DNA of 64,000 nucleotides from Paracoccus sp. (in: a-proteobacteria) (GCF_030538495.1 NZ_JAUNTW010000002.1:62001-126000), one strand, 5' to 3'; counted from the first letter of the stretch, positions 37,669-47,387 are shown. Numbers and translations: made by a program. The notes: generated by a model not told the origin, from the letters alone.

Positions 37669-38511
37669 TTACCGCCCCTGACGCCGCGCCATAAAGGCCA
37701 GCCGTTCGAACAACGCCACATCCTGTTCGTTTTTCAACAACGCACCATGCAGTTTCGGCAGCATCGAACCGGGATCGCGTTTCAAATCCTCGGGCTGCAA
37801 ATCCTCGGCCAGGATCAGTTTCAGCCAGTCCAGCAATTCGCTGGTCGATGGCTTTTTCTTCAGCCCTTGCGTGTCGCGCAACTCAAAGAATTGGGTCAGT
37901 GCCGTTTCCAGCAGGCGCGGCTTTAGCCCCGGATAATGGACCGACACGATCTGCTTCAGTGTTTCGGCATCAGGAAAACGGATATAGTGGAAAAAGCACC
38001 GGCGCAAAAACGCATCGGGCAATTCCTTTTCGTTGTTTGACGTGATGATGACGACGGGGCGGTGTTCGGCGCGGATGGTCTGGCCGGTTTCGTAAACGTG
38101 AAACTCCATCCGGTCCAGTTCTTGCAGCAGGTCGTTCGGAAATTCGATGTCGGCCTTGTCGATTTCGTCGATCAGCAAGACGACCTTTTGCGGCGCGGCA
38201 AAGGCCTGCCACAACTTGCCCTGCCGGATATAGTTCGCGACATCGTGAACACGTTCATCGCCCAGCTGGCTGTCGCGCAACCGGCTGACGGCATCGTATT
38301 CATACAGGCCCTGCTGCGCCTTTGTGGTGGATTTGACGTGCCATTCGATCATCGGCAGGCCCAGACTGCTGGCCACCTGACGGGCCAGTTCGGTTTTGCC
38401 GGTTCCCGGTTCCCCCTTGACTAATAAGGGTCTTTCCAGCGTCACAGCCGCATTGACCGCCACGGCCAGATCGGGAGGGGCGACATAACGGTCAGTGCTG
38501 GTGAATTGCAT
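37669..38511 (-). CDS. MoxR family AAA+ ATPase
   Basis: A 280-residue single AAA+ domain. Walker A is KGEPGTGKTELARQ, Walker B is VVLLIDEIDKADIEFPNDLLQELD, the sensor 1 region is VVIITSNNEKELPDAFLRRC, and arginine finger residues are in FLRRCFFHY. MoxR ATPases act as chaperones that insert metal or activate a partner, usually with a von Willebrand A protein encoded next to them. No such partner is here. ATG 38511 is preferred over 38517 by its distance from AAGGA. It is divergent from dksA. Confidence 0.9.
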   Translation of the reverse strand: MQFTSTDRYVAPPDLAVAVNAAVTLERPLLVKGEPGTGKTELARQVASSLGLPMIEWHVKSTTKAQQGLYEYDAVSRLRDSQLGDERVHDVANYIRQGKLWQAFAAPQKVVLLIDEIDKADIEFPNDLLQELDRMEFHVYETGQTIRAEHRPVVIITSNNEKELPDAFLRRCFFHYIRFPDAETLKQIVSVHYPGLKPRLLETALTQFFELRDTQGLKKKPSTSELLDWLKLILAEDLQPEDLKRDPGSMLPKLHGALLKNEQDVALFERLAFMARRQGR

Positions 38512-38666
38512 CGTCATTTCCTTGTGTCAGAATGGTCTGCGTTTTCGTCATGTGCTGCAAACGCGAAATTAGCGGTCTTTGGCCTAGTGACAAGGGCGGT
38601 TTCATACTTTAAGGGGGCGCGCAAGGTGCCGGAGTTTCTGACACGCCGGCCACGCCGGAGGATGTA

Positions 38667-39089
38667 ATGAAAGCCCAGACCTTTTTGCCACAGGATTACC
38701 GCCCGGCCGAGGATGAGCCGTTCATGAATGACCGGCAGCAGGAATATTTCCGCCGCAAGCTGGAAGCGTGGAAACAGGAATTGCTGGATCAGTCTGCCGA
38801 AACGCTGGAGGGGTTGCAGGACAGCGCCCGCGCCGTCCCCGATCTGGCCGACCGCGCCAGCGAAGAAACTGACCGCGCCTTGGAACTGCGCACGCGCGAC
38901 CGTCAGCGGAAATTGGTCAGCAAAATCGACGCCGCCCTGCGCCGGATTGCCAGCGGTGAATTCGGCTATTGCGAATCGACCGGCGAACAAATCAGCCTGA
39001 AACGTCTGGACGCCCGCCCGATCGCGACCATGACGCTCGAAGCGCAGGAACGCCACGAACGCAAGGAACGCGTCCACCGCGACGACTGA
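38667..39089 (+). CDS. dksA: DksA-family transcription regulator, cysteine-poor form
   Basis: A 140-residue protein with an N-terminal arm, a coiled coil and a C-terminal finger region. The functional Asp-x-x-Asp-x-Ala tip is present (Asp59, Asp62, Ala64 in PDLADRAS). The globular part reads GYCESTGEQISLKRLDARP and has only Cys102 out of the four zinc ligands of E. coli DksA, as in other alphaproteobacterial forms. DksA enters the RNA polymerase secondary channel and, with ppGpp, adjusts rRNA and amino acid promoters. Confidence 0.93.
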   Translation: MKAQTFLPQDYRPAEDEPFMNDRQQEYFRRKLEAWKQELLDQSAETLEGLQDSARAVPDLADRASEETDRALELRTRDRQRKLVSKIDAALRRIASGEFGYCESTGEQISLKRLDARPIATMTLEAQERHERKERVHRDD

Positions 39090-39592
39090 CCGCCGGCGAC
39101 TGGCGCGGTTTTCGGGCTGATTTTTCTGCGACCATTGCGATTATGCGTGGGGTCTCGATCCCCTTTGCCGTTGGGTGTGCCGTAATCGGTGGGGATGATC
39201 GTTGTGCCCGCATTGGCCGCGCCGATCATGTCGCGGCGGCGTCCCGAACGTATCTTTGTCGCCGCCATCAGGGCCATGATCCCAGCGGGTATGCGGTCGC
39301 CCCGGATGGGTGCAGGTTTCGGCGGGGGCGGCCTTAGCGCTGTCCCCTTTGGGCGCATTTTCCAAAGAAAACGGCTGGACTGACTGCACCACCCTACCAT
39401 AGCCGCCTTGGGGCCGTTTGGTGGCGCGGTTGTGATTGCTCTGCTCTGGGTGGCGTGACATCGGTTTTCGCGGCTGGCGGTGATGCGGCATCGCAGGTCA
39501 AACGCCGCCATCGGCACACCGGGGCAGAGGGCTTGAATATCGGGATGCGTGCGGGCTTTATATCGGCCAGCCCTTTATCCCAAGGATCGCCC
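39090..39592. other. Gap of about 500 bases with no supported gene
   Basis: It lies between dksA and the flavin monooxygenase. Open frames exist on both strands (up to about 180 codons on the reverse strand), but none has a good start, family pattern or signal peptide. I see no tRNA, convincing hairpin terminator or repeat. It may hold the promoter of the next gene, a decayed gene or an sRNA. Confidence 0.4.
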
Positions 39593-40717
39593 ATGCCCGC
39601 ATTACAGAACCGCCCCGTCACGATCATCGGCGCCGGTATCGGAGGGCTGACGGCGGCCATTGCTTTGGCGCAGCGCGGCGCGCAGGTCACGGTTCTGGAA
39701 CGCGCCCCCGAACTGACGGATGTCGGCGCGGGCATCCAGCTGTCCCCCAATGCGATGCGGGTGCTGGACCGGCTGGGCCTGCATGACGCCGTGGCGGCGG
39801 TGTCGCTGCGCAGTCAGGCGGTGCAACTGCACGACCAGAACGGCGCGCCTCTGCTGCGCATGGACCTGATCCGGCACCGCCCGAATGACGATTTCCGCCT
39901 GATCCACCGCGCCCGCCTGATAAATGTGCTGGCCCAAGCCGCCCACAACGCAGGCGTCATCATCCACCTGAACCACAACGTGACCACCCCGCCCGACGCC
40001 CCGCTGGTGATCGGCGCGGACGGGCTGCACAGCCGCATCCGCCCGGAACTGAACGGCACGGCAGCGCCGTTTTTCACCGGCCAAACCGCATGGCGCGCGC
40101 TGATCCCCGATGATGACGCGGCACCTCAGGCGCAGGTGTTCACCGGACCGGGGCGGCATCTGGTCAGCTATCCGCTGGCCCCCGGACTACGCAATATCGT
40201 GGCGGTGATGGAACGCCCCGATTGGCAGGCCGAAGGCTGGTCGCATCTGGATGATCCGGTCAATCTGCGCACGGCCTTTGCGGGCTTTGGCGGGCCGGTG
40301 CCGGGCTGGCTGGACCGGGTGGACCTGCTGCATATCTGGGGCCTGTTCCGCCACCCGGTCGCCCCGGTCTGGCAGGATGGGCGCATGGCGATCCTTGGCG
40401 ACGCCGCGCATCCGACGCTGCCTTTTATGGCTCAAGGCGCGGTGATGGCGATCGAAGACGCCTGGACCCTCGCCGCCTGTCTCGACGCAGACACGGACCA
40501 GACCACGGCGCTCGCCCGCTATCAAACCGCGCGCCTGCCACGCACAACGCAGATCGTGGCCGCCGCAAACGCCAATGCGCGGAATTACCACCTGACCGGC
40601 CCCCGAAAAACCGCTGGTCACGCGGCCCTGCGCCTGATCAACAAAATCGCGCCGCAACAGATGCTGACGCGATTTAATTGGATCTACGATTACAACCCGG
40701 TCACCCAATATCCCTGA
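39593..40717 (+). CDS. FAD-dependent aromatic-ring monooxygenase (salicylate hydroxylase-like)
   Basis: A 374-residue group A flavoprotein monooxygenase. The GxGxxG motif is in IIGAGIGGLTAAIAL, the DG motif is LVIGADGLHSRIR, and the GD motif is MAILGDAAHPTLPFMAQGA. Such NAD(P)H enzymes hydroxylate an aromatic acid such as salicylate or 6-hydroxynicotinate. The substrate cannot be told here and no ring-cleavage genes are close. ATG 39593 begins the conserved N-terminus; more than 40 upstream in-frame codons look untranslated. Repeat copy C follows the stop. Confidence 0.88.
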   Translation: MPALQNRPVTIIGAGIGGLTAAIALAQRGAQVTVLERAPELTDVGAGIQLSPNAMRVLDRLGLHDAVAAVSLRSQAVQLHDQNGAPLLRMDLIRHRPNDDFRLIHRARLINVLAQAAHNAGVIIHLNHNVTTPPDAPLVIGADGLHSRIRPELNGTAAPFFTGQTAWRALIPDDDAAPQAQVFTGPGRHLVSYPLAPGLRNIVAVMERPDWQAEGWSHLDDPVNLRTAFAGFGGPVPGWLDRVDLLHIWGLFRHPVAPVWQDGRMAILGDAAHPTLPFMAQGAVMAIEDAWTLAACLDADTDQTTALARYQTARLPRTTQIVAAANANARNYHLTGPRKTAGHAALRLINKIAPQQMLTRFNWIYDYNPVTQYP

Positions 40718-40724
40718 CCGCAAT

Positions 40725-40776
40725 TATCTTCTGTGCATAAATATCCTCGGGGGTCCGGGGGCAGACAGCCCCTGGC
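40725..40776. repeat. Intergenic repeat copy C (AAATATCC/G-C hairpin family)
   Basis: TTATCTTCTGTG, then AAATATCCTCGGGGG, then the hairpin CCGGGGGC/GCCCCTGG (40755-40775). It lies between the convergent monooxygenase and glmM genes. The prefix TTATCTTCTGTG is identical in copy E. Confidence 0.75.
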
Positions 40777-40797
40777 GCTCTCCACGCGCACAACCGC

Positions 40798-42141
40798 TCA
40801 GGCGGCGCGCTCGACCGCCGCGACGATGCTGTCCACCACCTCGCGCAGGGTGGCTTCATCTTCGGCCTCGGCCATGACGCGGATCAGAGGCTCGGTGCCG
40901 GATTTGCGGATCAGCACGCGGCCGGTGCCGACCAGCCGGGCCTCGGCGTCCGCAATTGCCTGTTTCACCGCATCCGCGCCCAAGGGATCAGCCCCGGCGG
41001 AATAGCGCACGTTTTTCAGCAATTGCGGCACGGCATCAAACATCGTCACCAGATCCGACGCCTGACGCCCGGTTTCGGCCATAGCGGCCAGAACCTGCAT
41101 CCCCGCAACCAACCCGTCGCCGGTGGTGGCATAATCGGTCATGACGATATGCCCCGACTGTTCCCCGCCCAGATTGTAACCGCCTGACCGCATCCGTTCC
41201 ACGACATAGCGGTCGCCAACCCCGGTGCGCTCCAGCCGCAGCCCGCGCCCGGTCAGGAAATTTTCCAGCCCCAGATTCGACATGACCGTGGCGACCAAAG
41301 CACCACCCGCCAACCGCCCCTGATCGGCCCAGCGGCTGGCCAACAGCGCCATGATCTGATCGCCGTCGGCGACATGGCCCTTTTGATCGACGATCACCAC
41401 CCGGTCGGCGTCCCCATCCAGCGAGATTCCCAAATCCGCCCGATGCGCCAGAACGGCGGCGGCGCAGGCATCGGGGTGGGTGCTGCCGACTTTGTCGTTG
41501 ATGTTGTGGCCATTGGGTTCAACGCCCAGCGGGATCACCTCGGCCCCCAATTCCCACAAAACTTCGGGCGCGGCGCGATAAGCGGCACCGTTGGCGCAAT
41601 CCAAAACCACGCGCAGCCCGTCCAGCCGCAGCCCCTGCGGAAAGGTGGTCTTGGCATATTCCATATACCGACCGCGCCCGTCGTCGATCCGCTTGGCGCG
41701 GCCGATATTGTGCGGCTGCGCGGGATCAACGCCGTTTTCCAGCAGGGATTCGATTTCGGCCTCGGCCTCATCCGACAGCTTGAACCCATCGGGGCCAAAG
41801 AACTTAATCCCGTTGTCATGGGCGTGGTTGTGGCTGGCGGAAATCATGATGCCCAGATCGGCGCGCATCGAACGGGTCAGGAACCCAACCCCCGGCGTCG
41901 GCACCGGACCCAGCAGCAGCACATTCATGCCGGTGCTGGTCAGCCCCGCCGTCAGCGCGTTTTCCAGCATATAGCCCGACAGCCGCGTGTCCTTTCCAAT
42001 CACGACACGATGCCCGTTTTTGCCGTCGCGCCGGAAATAGCGGCCCGCCGCCGCCCCCAGCCGCAGCGCCATATCCGCGGTCATCGGATAGCTGTTGGCG
42101 CGCCCTCGCACGCCATCGGTGCCAAACAGTTTTCTGGTCAT
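40798..42141 (-). CDS. glmM: Phosphoglucosamine mutase
   Basis: A 447-residue enzyme that interconverts glucosamine-6-phosphate and glucosamine-1-phosphate for UDP-GlcNAc, peptidoglycan and [14 protein letters not shown] at the start, the phosphoserine loop [17 protein letters not shown], the metal site DGDADR, and the C-terminal phosphate-binding [12 protein letters not shown] are all present. It follows folP by 2 bases, the common folP-glmM pairing. ATG 42141 is preferred because FGTDGVRG normally lies 6 residues from the N-terminus. Confidence 0.97.
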   Translation of the reverse strand: MTRKLFGTDGVRGRANSYPMTADMALRLGAAAGRYFRRDGKNGHRVVIGKDTRLSGYMLENALTAGLTSTGMNVLLLGPVPTPGVGFLTRSMRADLGIMISASHNHAHDNGIKFFGPDGFKLSDEAEAEIESLLENGVDPAQPHNIGRAKRIDDGRGRYMEYAKTTFPQGLRLDGLRVVLDCANGAAYRAAPEVLWELGAEVIPLGVEPNGHNINDKVGSTHPDACAAAVLAHRADLGISLDGDADRVVIVDQKGHVADGDQIMALLASRWADQGRLAGGALVATVMSNLGLENFLTGRGLRLERTGVGDRYVVERMRSGGYNLGGEQSGHIVMTDYATTGDGLVAGMQVLAAMAETGRQASDLVTMFDAVPQLLKNVRYSAGADPLGADAVKQAIADAEARLVGTGRVLIRKSGTEPLIRVMAEAEDEATLREVVDSIVAAVERAA

Positions 42142-42143
42142 GA

Positions 42144-43109
42144 TCAGGTCTCGACTATATGAAGTGCAGCCCACAGTTTCAGGGCTTGGCTGTGGTCGAT
42201 TATGTCATGAACGCGGTGGATGTGCACCCCCTGCGCGACGGCAGCCAGCGTGACGGCCAGCGTGCCGGGAACGCGATCGCCGGGTTCATCCGCCTCGCCA
42301 ATCGCGCCGATAAACCGTTTGCGCGACACGCCCAGCAGGATAGAGCAGCCCAGGGCGTGAAACAGCGACAGCCGCCGCAGAATGGCAATGTTATGCGCCT
42401 GCGTTTTGCCAAATCCGATGCCGGGATCAATCACAATCCGGTCGCGCGGGATGCCTGCCGCGACGGCGCGGGCCACGCGCGCCGACAGCGCGTCATACAC
42501 ATCCAGCAACACGTCGTCATAGTGCGGGTTGTCCTGCATGGTGGCGGGGATGCCTTGGGCGTGCATCAAGCAGACGGGAACGCCCGCCGCCGCGACCGTC
42601 GCGGCCATATCGGGGTCAAAGTCGAACCCCGACACGTCATTCACCATCCCTGCGCCCGCCCGAATGGCGGCCTGCGCGACCGATGCTTTGCGCGTGTCCA
42701 CCGACACAGGCGCGTCCCGCAGCGCGGTAATTGCCGGAGTGATGCGGGCGATTTCGTCGTCTGCGGGAACCTCGGCCGCGCCGGGGCGGGTCGATTCGCC
42801 GCCGATGTCCAGAACATCGGCACCATCCGCCAGCAGCCGCCGCGCCTGCGTCGCCGGGTCATAGCGGCCCCCGTCGGAAAAGCTGTCGGGCGTGGCGTTC
42901 ACAATCCCCATCAGGCGCGGGCGGTCCATCGACAGCCCCAGAACCGGCGCGCGGGGCGTGGTCAGCGCGGCCATCACCGCGTCCGGGGCGTGGTCCACGA
43001 TGACGGGCGCTTTGCCCCGGCGCAAATGTTCCAGCCGGTCAAACCGCACCCATCCCCCGGCCAGTTGCCAGCGGCCCTGTTCGGACGGGATGGGACGGAA
43101 ATAATCCAT
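42144..43109 (-). CDS. folP: Dihydropteroate synthase
   Basis: A 321-residue TIM-barrel enzyme that joins p-aminobenzoate to the pterin pyrophosphate, the target of sulfonamides. It has an N-terminal 60-residue extension, then [42 protein letters not shown], and [14 protein letters not shown] with SRKRFIG. The ATG overlaps the folB stop by one base (TGATG); a GTG one codon earlier is less likely. It is between folB and glmM in a tight operon. Confidence 0.97.
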   Translation of the reverse strand: MDYFRPIPSEQGRWQLAGGWVRFDRLEHLRRGKAPVIVDHAPDAVMAALTTPRAPVLGLSMDRPRLMGIVNATPDSFSDGGRYDPATQARRLLADGADVLDIGGESTRPGAAEVPADDEIARITPAITALRDAPVSVDTRKASVAQAAIRAGAGMVNDVSGFDFDPDMAATVAAAGVPVCLMHAQGIPATMQDNPHYDDVLLDVYDALSARVARAVAAGIPRDRIVIDPGIGFGKTQAHNIAILRRLSLFHALGCSILLGVSRKRFIGAIGEADEPGDRVPGTLAVTLAAVAQGVHIHRVHDIIDHSQALKLWAALHIVET

Positions 43110-43894
43110 CACACGCGCCCGATGGTCGCGCGCAATCCCGGCGGCGCGTCGGGCAGGGTGTCGGTCGCGAAATCAATGTGCTGCGCATCCAACCGCTGCG
43201 CCAGCCAGAACGCGACGGTGGCGGGAGTCGCGCCAGCCTCGGGCGCGTCGGCGCACAGACGGGTGGGCGCCCAGATCGTCGGATGCGCGGAATGAATGGC
43301 GGCGTCCAGTTCGGTGCGGGTTTCCGACACGTCCACGCCCAATTGCCCGGCCAGCGACCACGCCGCCTGATCCAATGCCAGCAGCGTAATCCGCCGCTGA
43401 TCCCCGCCCGATGGCAGGGGCAGGGCAGGCGCGTCCGGCACGATCACCACGGCCCCCGGCGGCACAGCCACATCGCGGCCCCAGACCAGCACCCGAACCG
43501 GCGCGTCAACACCCGTGACCTGCACCCGGCCCGCGTCACGCAGAATCGACACGCCAAGCGCCCCCGGCCCCCGGTCCAGCTTTTCCACGGTCACAGCGAT
43601 GCGTGCGGCGCGGGGATGGGCCAAGACCTCGGCCGCGATTTTTTCGGCCAGCGTTTCCACCAGATTATAGCGTTGATCGGCCAGCGCTGTATCGACCGCC
43701 TGCGTCAGCACGTCATAAGACAGGATCCGGTCCACATGATCGTCAGCACCGGCCACGCTGTCGCGCAGATCAACCGTCAGGTTAAACCGCAGCCGCTGAT
43801 CGCGGCCACGTTCAGATTGGAATGCGCCGATCTCGGCCGAAATAACGTGATCGCGCAGAAAAATGCGGTCTGGCTGTTCCATACCGCCATTCAT
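43109..43894 (-). CDS. folB: Dihydroneopterin aldolase with a C-terminal extra domain
   Basis: A 261-residue protein. The first 125 or so residues are FolB: RIFLRDHVISAEIGAF, NLTVDLRDSVAGADD, ILSYDVLTQAVDTAL, LVETLAEKIAAEVL and VEKLDRGPGA. FolB normally ends there. The remaining 135 residues (from VRVLVWGRDVAVPPGA through GGDQRRITLLALDQAAWSLA) form an additional domain of unknown function. FolB splits glycolaldehyde from dihydroneopterin in folate synthesis. The start might instead be ATG 43882. It is coupled to folP by overlapping stop and start codons. Confidence 0.9.
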   Translation of the reverse strand: MNGGMEQPDRIFLRDHVISAEIGAFQSERGRDQRLRFNLTVDLRDSVAGADDHVDRILSYDVLTQAVDTALADQRYNLVETLAEKIAAEVLAHPRAARIAVTVEKLDRGPGALGVSILRDAGRVQVTGVDAPVRVLVWGRDVAVPPGAVVIVPDAPALPLPSGGDQRRITLLALDQAAWSLAGQLGVDVSETRTELDAAIHSAHPTIWAPTRLCADAPEAGATPATVAFWLAQRLDAQHIDFATDTLPDAPPGLRATIGRV

Positions 43895-43927
43895 CCGAAA
43901 ACGGGGCCGTGGGCAAGCCCCCGCAGG

Positions 43928-44581
43928 TCAGTTCGCGGCGACGCGCTGATGCGGACGGTAAAAGATATGACGGCCAATCTGCACCGTGCGTTGAAAACGG
44001 TTCGACCATGCCGGGCGCACGGCGGGGGTGTGGAAATAGGTCGCGCCCCCGGTCAATTCACGCGGAGCGCCCGACAGCGCGTTTTCCGCAACCTGACGCG
44101 CCACACGAACGGCGGTCTGGTTCCGCATCGGTTTCGTCCCGCCAATGGTATAGCTGAACTGACGCGGCTGGTTAATCACACCGCAGACGGTGGACGGAAA
44201 ACGGCGGTCATCGACGCGGTTCAGGATCACCTCGGCCACGGCGGCTTGGCCGACGCGACCTTCGCCGCGGGCTTCGTGATACAGCGCCTCGGTCATGCAA
44301 TCCAGATCGGCCTGGCTATAGGCGCGGCTGGTGCGGGCCAGTTGAACCTGTTCGGCCATCACCTCGGGCGTGGCTTTGACGCGGATGCGAGGCGCGGCGG
44401 AGAACAAGAGCGGCGTGGCCTGCGACTGCACCATGGGCGAGGCACCGGCGGCGCCCATCATCCCCTGACCGGCGCCGAACAGCGACCCGTTCCCACCGGC
44501 AACCGCCGTTTCGGCGGTGATAATCAAACTGATGGCGGCACAAAACGCGAATCGGGCCAGCCGGAAAGAAAACACTTGCAT
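43928..44581 (-). CDS. SleB-type cell wall hydrolase
   Basis: A 217-residue exported protein with an N-terminal signal (FAFCAAISLIITAETAVA). The C-terminal half is the Hydrolase_2 domain: CMTEALYHEARGEGRVGQAAVA with its catalytic-type Glu, VILNRVDDRRFPSTVCGVIN, QFSYTIGG, and GATYFHTPAV. These domains cut peptidoglycan glycan strands, as SleB does in spores, but in proteobacteria they serve growth or division. It lies 33 bases before folB and may share its transcript. Confidence 0.88.
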   Translation of the reverse strand: MQVFSFRLARFAFCAAISLIITAETAVAGGNGSLFGAGQGMMGAAGASPMVQSQATPLLFSAAPRIRVKATPEVMAEQVQLARTSRAYSQADLDCMTEALYHEARGEGRVGQAAVAEVILNRVDDRRFPSTVCGVINQPRQFSYTIGGTKPMRNQTAVRVARQVAENALSGAPRELTGGATYFHTPAVRPAWSNRFQRTVQIGRHIFYRPHQRVAAN

Positions 44582-44843
44582 AATCGTTCCTATATCCCCA
44601 ACCCATTAACGGGCCGTAAAAGCCGGGCCGCAAAATGACGCAGCACAGCCGTTGTTGGCGTGGGTGATAGGAAATTCGATTGCCCCGACGCTATGCAGGT
44701 TTATGTGAGGTCGCAAAAACCGGCCCGAAACACCCGATTTGGGCGGGAACCCGCCACCCGATTCGCGTCTAGGTGGCAGGATTTGGCGCAAAAGCGCCCA
44801 AAAAAGGACCGGATCGGAACCAATTAACTGGCTTTTTGGTCAA

Positions 44844-47387
44844 TTATTCGACCGAATCACCCATCTGCGCACGAATCGCCGACTGCGCCGCCGCCAATCG
44901 CGCAACCGGGACGCGAAACGGCGAACATGACACATAATCAAACCCGGCGGCGTGGCAGAAGCCGATGGATTCGGGATTGCCGCCATGTTCCCCACAAACC
45001 GAGATCGTGATTCCCGGCGCCTGCGCACGCGCGCGCTGCGCCCCGATCAACAGCAATTCCCCCACGCCGTCATGATCCAGATAATGAAACGGATCTTCGG
45101 CATAGACGCCCTGGCCGACATAGGTTCCCATGAACCGCCCCGCATCGTCGCGCGACAGGCCATAGGTCATCTGCGTCAGGTCGTTTGTGCCAAACGACAG
45201 AAAACAGGAATGTTGCGCAATATCCCCCGCCCGCAGCGCGGCGCGCGGCGTTTCGACCATCACCCCCAGACGATAGGTGAAATCGGCGCGGCGTTCGTTG
45301 CGCACCGCCGCCGCCACGGCGTCGATGCGGGTTTTGACCAGTTCGACTTCGCGCATGGCGCTGACCAGCGGGATCATGATTTCGGGAACCACCGGTGCGC
45401 CGCGCAGGCCCGCGTCGATTGTCGCCTCGAAGATCGCGCGGGCCTGCATGTCGTAAATCTCTGGCACGGTGATGCCCAGCCGCACCCCGCGCATCCCCAG
45501 CATCGGGTTGAACTCGGACAGGGCTTCGACCCGGCGGGTCACGTCGGACAGAGGCAGGTCCAGCGATTCGGCCAGTTCGCGCAGACCTTCGCGGTCATGG
45601 GGCAGAAATTCGTGCAAAGGCGGATCGAACAGGCGGATCGTCACCGGCTGGCCCGCCATGATGTCAAACAGGCTGGTAAAATCGGCGCGCTGCATTGGCA
45701 AAATGCGTTCCAAGGCCAGCCGCCGATCGTCGGGCGTGTTGGCAAAGATCATTTCCCGCATCGCTGGCAAACGGTCGCCGTCAAAGAACATATGTTCGGT
45801 CCGGCACAGCCCGATGCCCCGCGCGCCAAAGCGGCGGGCGGCGCGGGCGTCTTCGGGGGTGTCGGCATTGGCGCGCACCTTGATGCCGCCCGCCTGATCG
45901 GCCCAGTCCAGCAATTGCGTGAAATAATCGTCAAAGGCGGGGGGCAACAGGGTGGCGGCTCCGGCCAAGACCTCGCCCGATGTGCCGTCGATGGTGATTT
46001 CTTCGCCTTCGCGAAAGATGCGGCCCCCCGCGCGCAGAGTGCGGGCGCGGCTGTCGATACGAATATCGCTGGCGCCCACGATGCAGGGCAGACCCATGCC
46101 GCGCGCGATCACGGCGGCGTGGCTGGTCGTGCCGCCGCGTTCGGTCAGAACCGCGACCGATGCGTGCATCCCGCGAATATCTTCGGGGACGGTTTCGCGG
46201 CGGATCAGAATACAGGATTCGTCACGCGCCTGCGCGGCCTGCGCGGCGGCAGCGGTGAACACGATCCGCCCGGTGGCCGCGCCGGGGCTGGCATTGATAC
46301 CGCGCGCGATCACATCACGAGGACTGCGCGGGTCCACCTGATGATGCAGCAATTCGGCCAAGGCGCGGGGTTCGACGCGCATCAACGCCTCGGACGGGGT
46401 GATGATGCCATCGCGGGCCAAAGTCACCGCCACGCGGACATTTGCGCGCGAACTGCGCGCCGTGCGCACCGCGTCGATCAAGGTGATCTGCCCGGCGGTC
46501 AGGACAAATTCGATCTGCATTTCTTCGCGCAGGCGTTCGCGCGCGGCAATGCCAAACCGCGCAAGGTCCGCGAACACCGAAGGGGCGATGCCCTCCAGCG
46601 ACGGGCCGCGATCATCGCGCGTCAGATACAGCGTTTCCGCCCCAGCCCCCGCCGCGCCGCCATGGCGCTGTTCGCGGAAACGCCCCGTCACGCGGGGATT
46701 GCCGGTCACGGGGTCGATAAACTGGATCGTGCCAGAGCCGCACAGGCCCGGACCCAAGGCCAGTGCCATTTCCTGCACCACCAGCCCCAGCGGCGCGTCG
46801 GGCGGCGCGCCTTTGGCCTGACGCAGCAGGCGCGCGGTCGGGCCGTCCCAGGCGCGGGCCATGGACCGCAACACCTCGGACAGTTGGCGGACGGGATCCT
46901 GCGGAAAGGGTTCGTCCATTTCATCGGCGTAACAGCGCAGCGCGTCGCGCAGAGCCTCGGGGCCGTCTTGGGCGAACATATCAGGGTCCAGCCGCGCGAT
47001 ATGGATGGCATAGTTTTGCACAAACGACAGATAGACCGCATCGGCATTATCGCGCCCGATGCTGTCGCATAACCGGCTGTGCAGCGCATCGTTCACGCCG
47101 ACATACATCACCGTTCCCGGCCCGCCCCATTCCGGCGAAATCGCGGACGGGCGCACAATCACCAACCCGCTGCCGTCGTCAAAGACCGGCTTCAGACAGT
47201 CATCCGGCAGACGCTGCCCCTGCGCAATCGCCTGAACCGTTTCGCAATCAATCGCAAAACTGCGCGGCACCGGCAGGCCCATGCGGATCAGGCGTTGCAG
47301 GCATTTCGCCCGCCAGCCGTGATTGGCCCGCGTAATCGGGGCCGAGGGCGTGATTTCGTGGGCATTGGTGATGGTGCGCATATCCAT
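44844..47387 (-). CDS. PEP-utilising / pyruvate phosphate dikinase-like protein with a degenerate ATP-grasp domain
   Basis: An 847-residue PPDK-like protein, slightly shorter than canonical PPDK. The swivelling phosphohistidine domain is intact (RGGTTSHAAVIARGMGLPC), and so is the PEP/pyruvate barrel: GIGLCRTEHMFF, RLFDPPLHEFLPHD, EFNPMLGMRGVRLGI, SFGTNDLTQMTYGLSRDD and the catalytic Cys in SVCGEHGGNP. The N-terminal nucleotide domain is eroded: the usual RSSAR..MPGMMDT reads VRPSAISPEWGGPGT, and the terminal LQTR block reads LIDAVRTAR. It may no longer make ATP-linked pyruvate phosphate exchange. It lies upstream of sleB with a 262-base gap. Confidence 0.85.
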   Translation of the reverse strand: MDMRTITNAHEITPSAPITRANHGWRAKCLQRLIRMGLPVPRSFAIDCETVQAIAQGQRLPDDCLKPVFDDGSGLVIVRPSAISPEWGGPGTVMYVGVNDALHSRLCDSIGRDNADAVYLSFVQNYAIHIARLDPDMFAQDGPEALRDALRCYADEMDEPFPQDPVRQLSEVLRSMARAWDGPTARLLRQAKGAPPDAPLGLVVQEMALALGPGLCGSGTIQFIDPVTGNPRVTGRFREQRHGGAAGAGAETLYLTRDDRGPSLEGIAPSVFADLARFGIAARERLREEMQIEFVLTAGQITLIDAVRTARSSRANVRVAVTLARDGIITPSEALMRVEPRALAELLHHQVDPRSPRDVIARGINASPGAATGRIVFTAAAAQAAQARDESCILIRRETVPEDIRGMHASVAVLTERGGTTSHAAVIARGMGLPCIVGASDIRIDSRARTLRAGGRIFREGEEITIDGTSGEVLAGAATLLPPAFDDYFTQLLDWADQAGGIKVRANADTPEDARAARRFGARGIGLCRTEHMFFDGDRLPAMREMIFANTPDDRRLALERILPMQRADFTSLFDIMAGQPVTIRLFDPPLHEFLPHDREGLRELAESLDLPLSDVTRRVEALSEFNPMLGMRGVRLGITVPEIYDMQARAIFEATIDAGLRGAPVVPEIMIPLVSAMREVELVKTRIDAVAAAVRNERRADFTYRLGVMVETPRAALRAGDIAQHSCFLSFGTNDLTQMTYGLSRDDAGRFMGTYVGQGVYAEDPFHYLDHDGVGELLLIGAQRARAQAPGITISVCGEHGGNPESIGFCHAAGFDYVSCSPFRVPVARLAAAQSAIRAQMGDSVE

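Noticed and set aside
39145..39165. tRNA T-arm-like GGGGTCTCGATCCCC
   Set aside because: The loop does not fit the T-loop consensus and no acceptor or anticodon arm can be drawn around it.
38966..39517. 183-codon reverse frame in the gap after dksA
   Set aside because: Arg/Pro-rich, starts and ends in sequence antisense to dksA, and has no ribosome site or family match.
44952..47072. Open frame of about 706 codons opposite the PPDK-like gene
   Set aside because: Same cause. No start site, domain or signal, and it mirrors a well-conserved gene.
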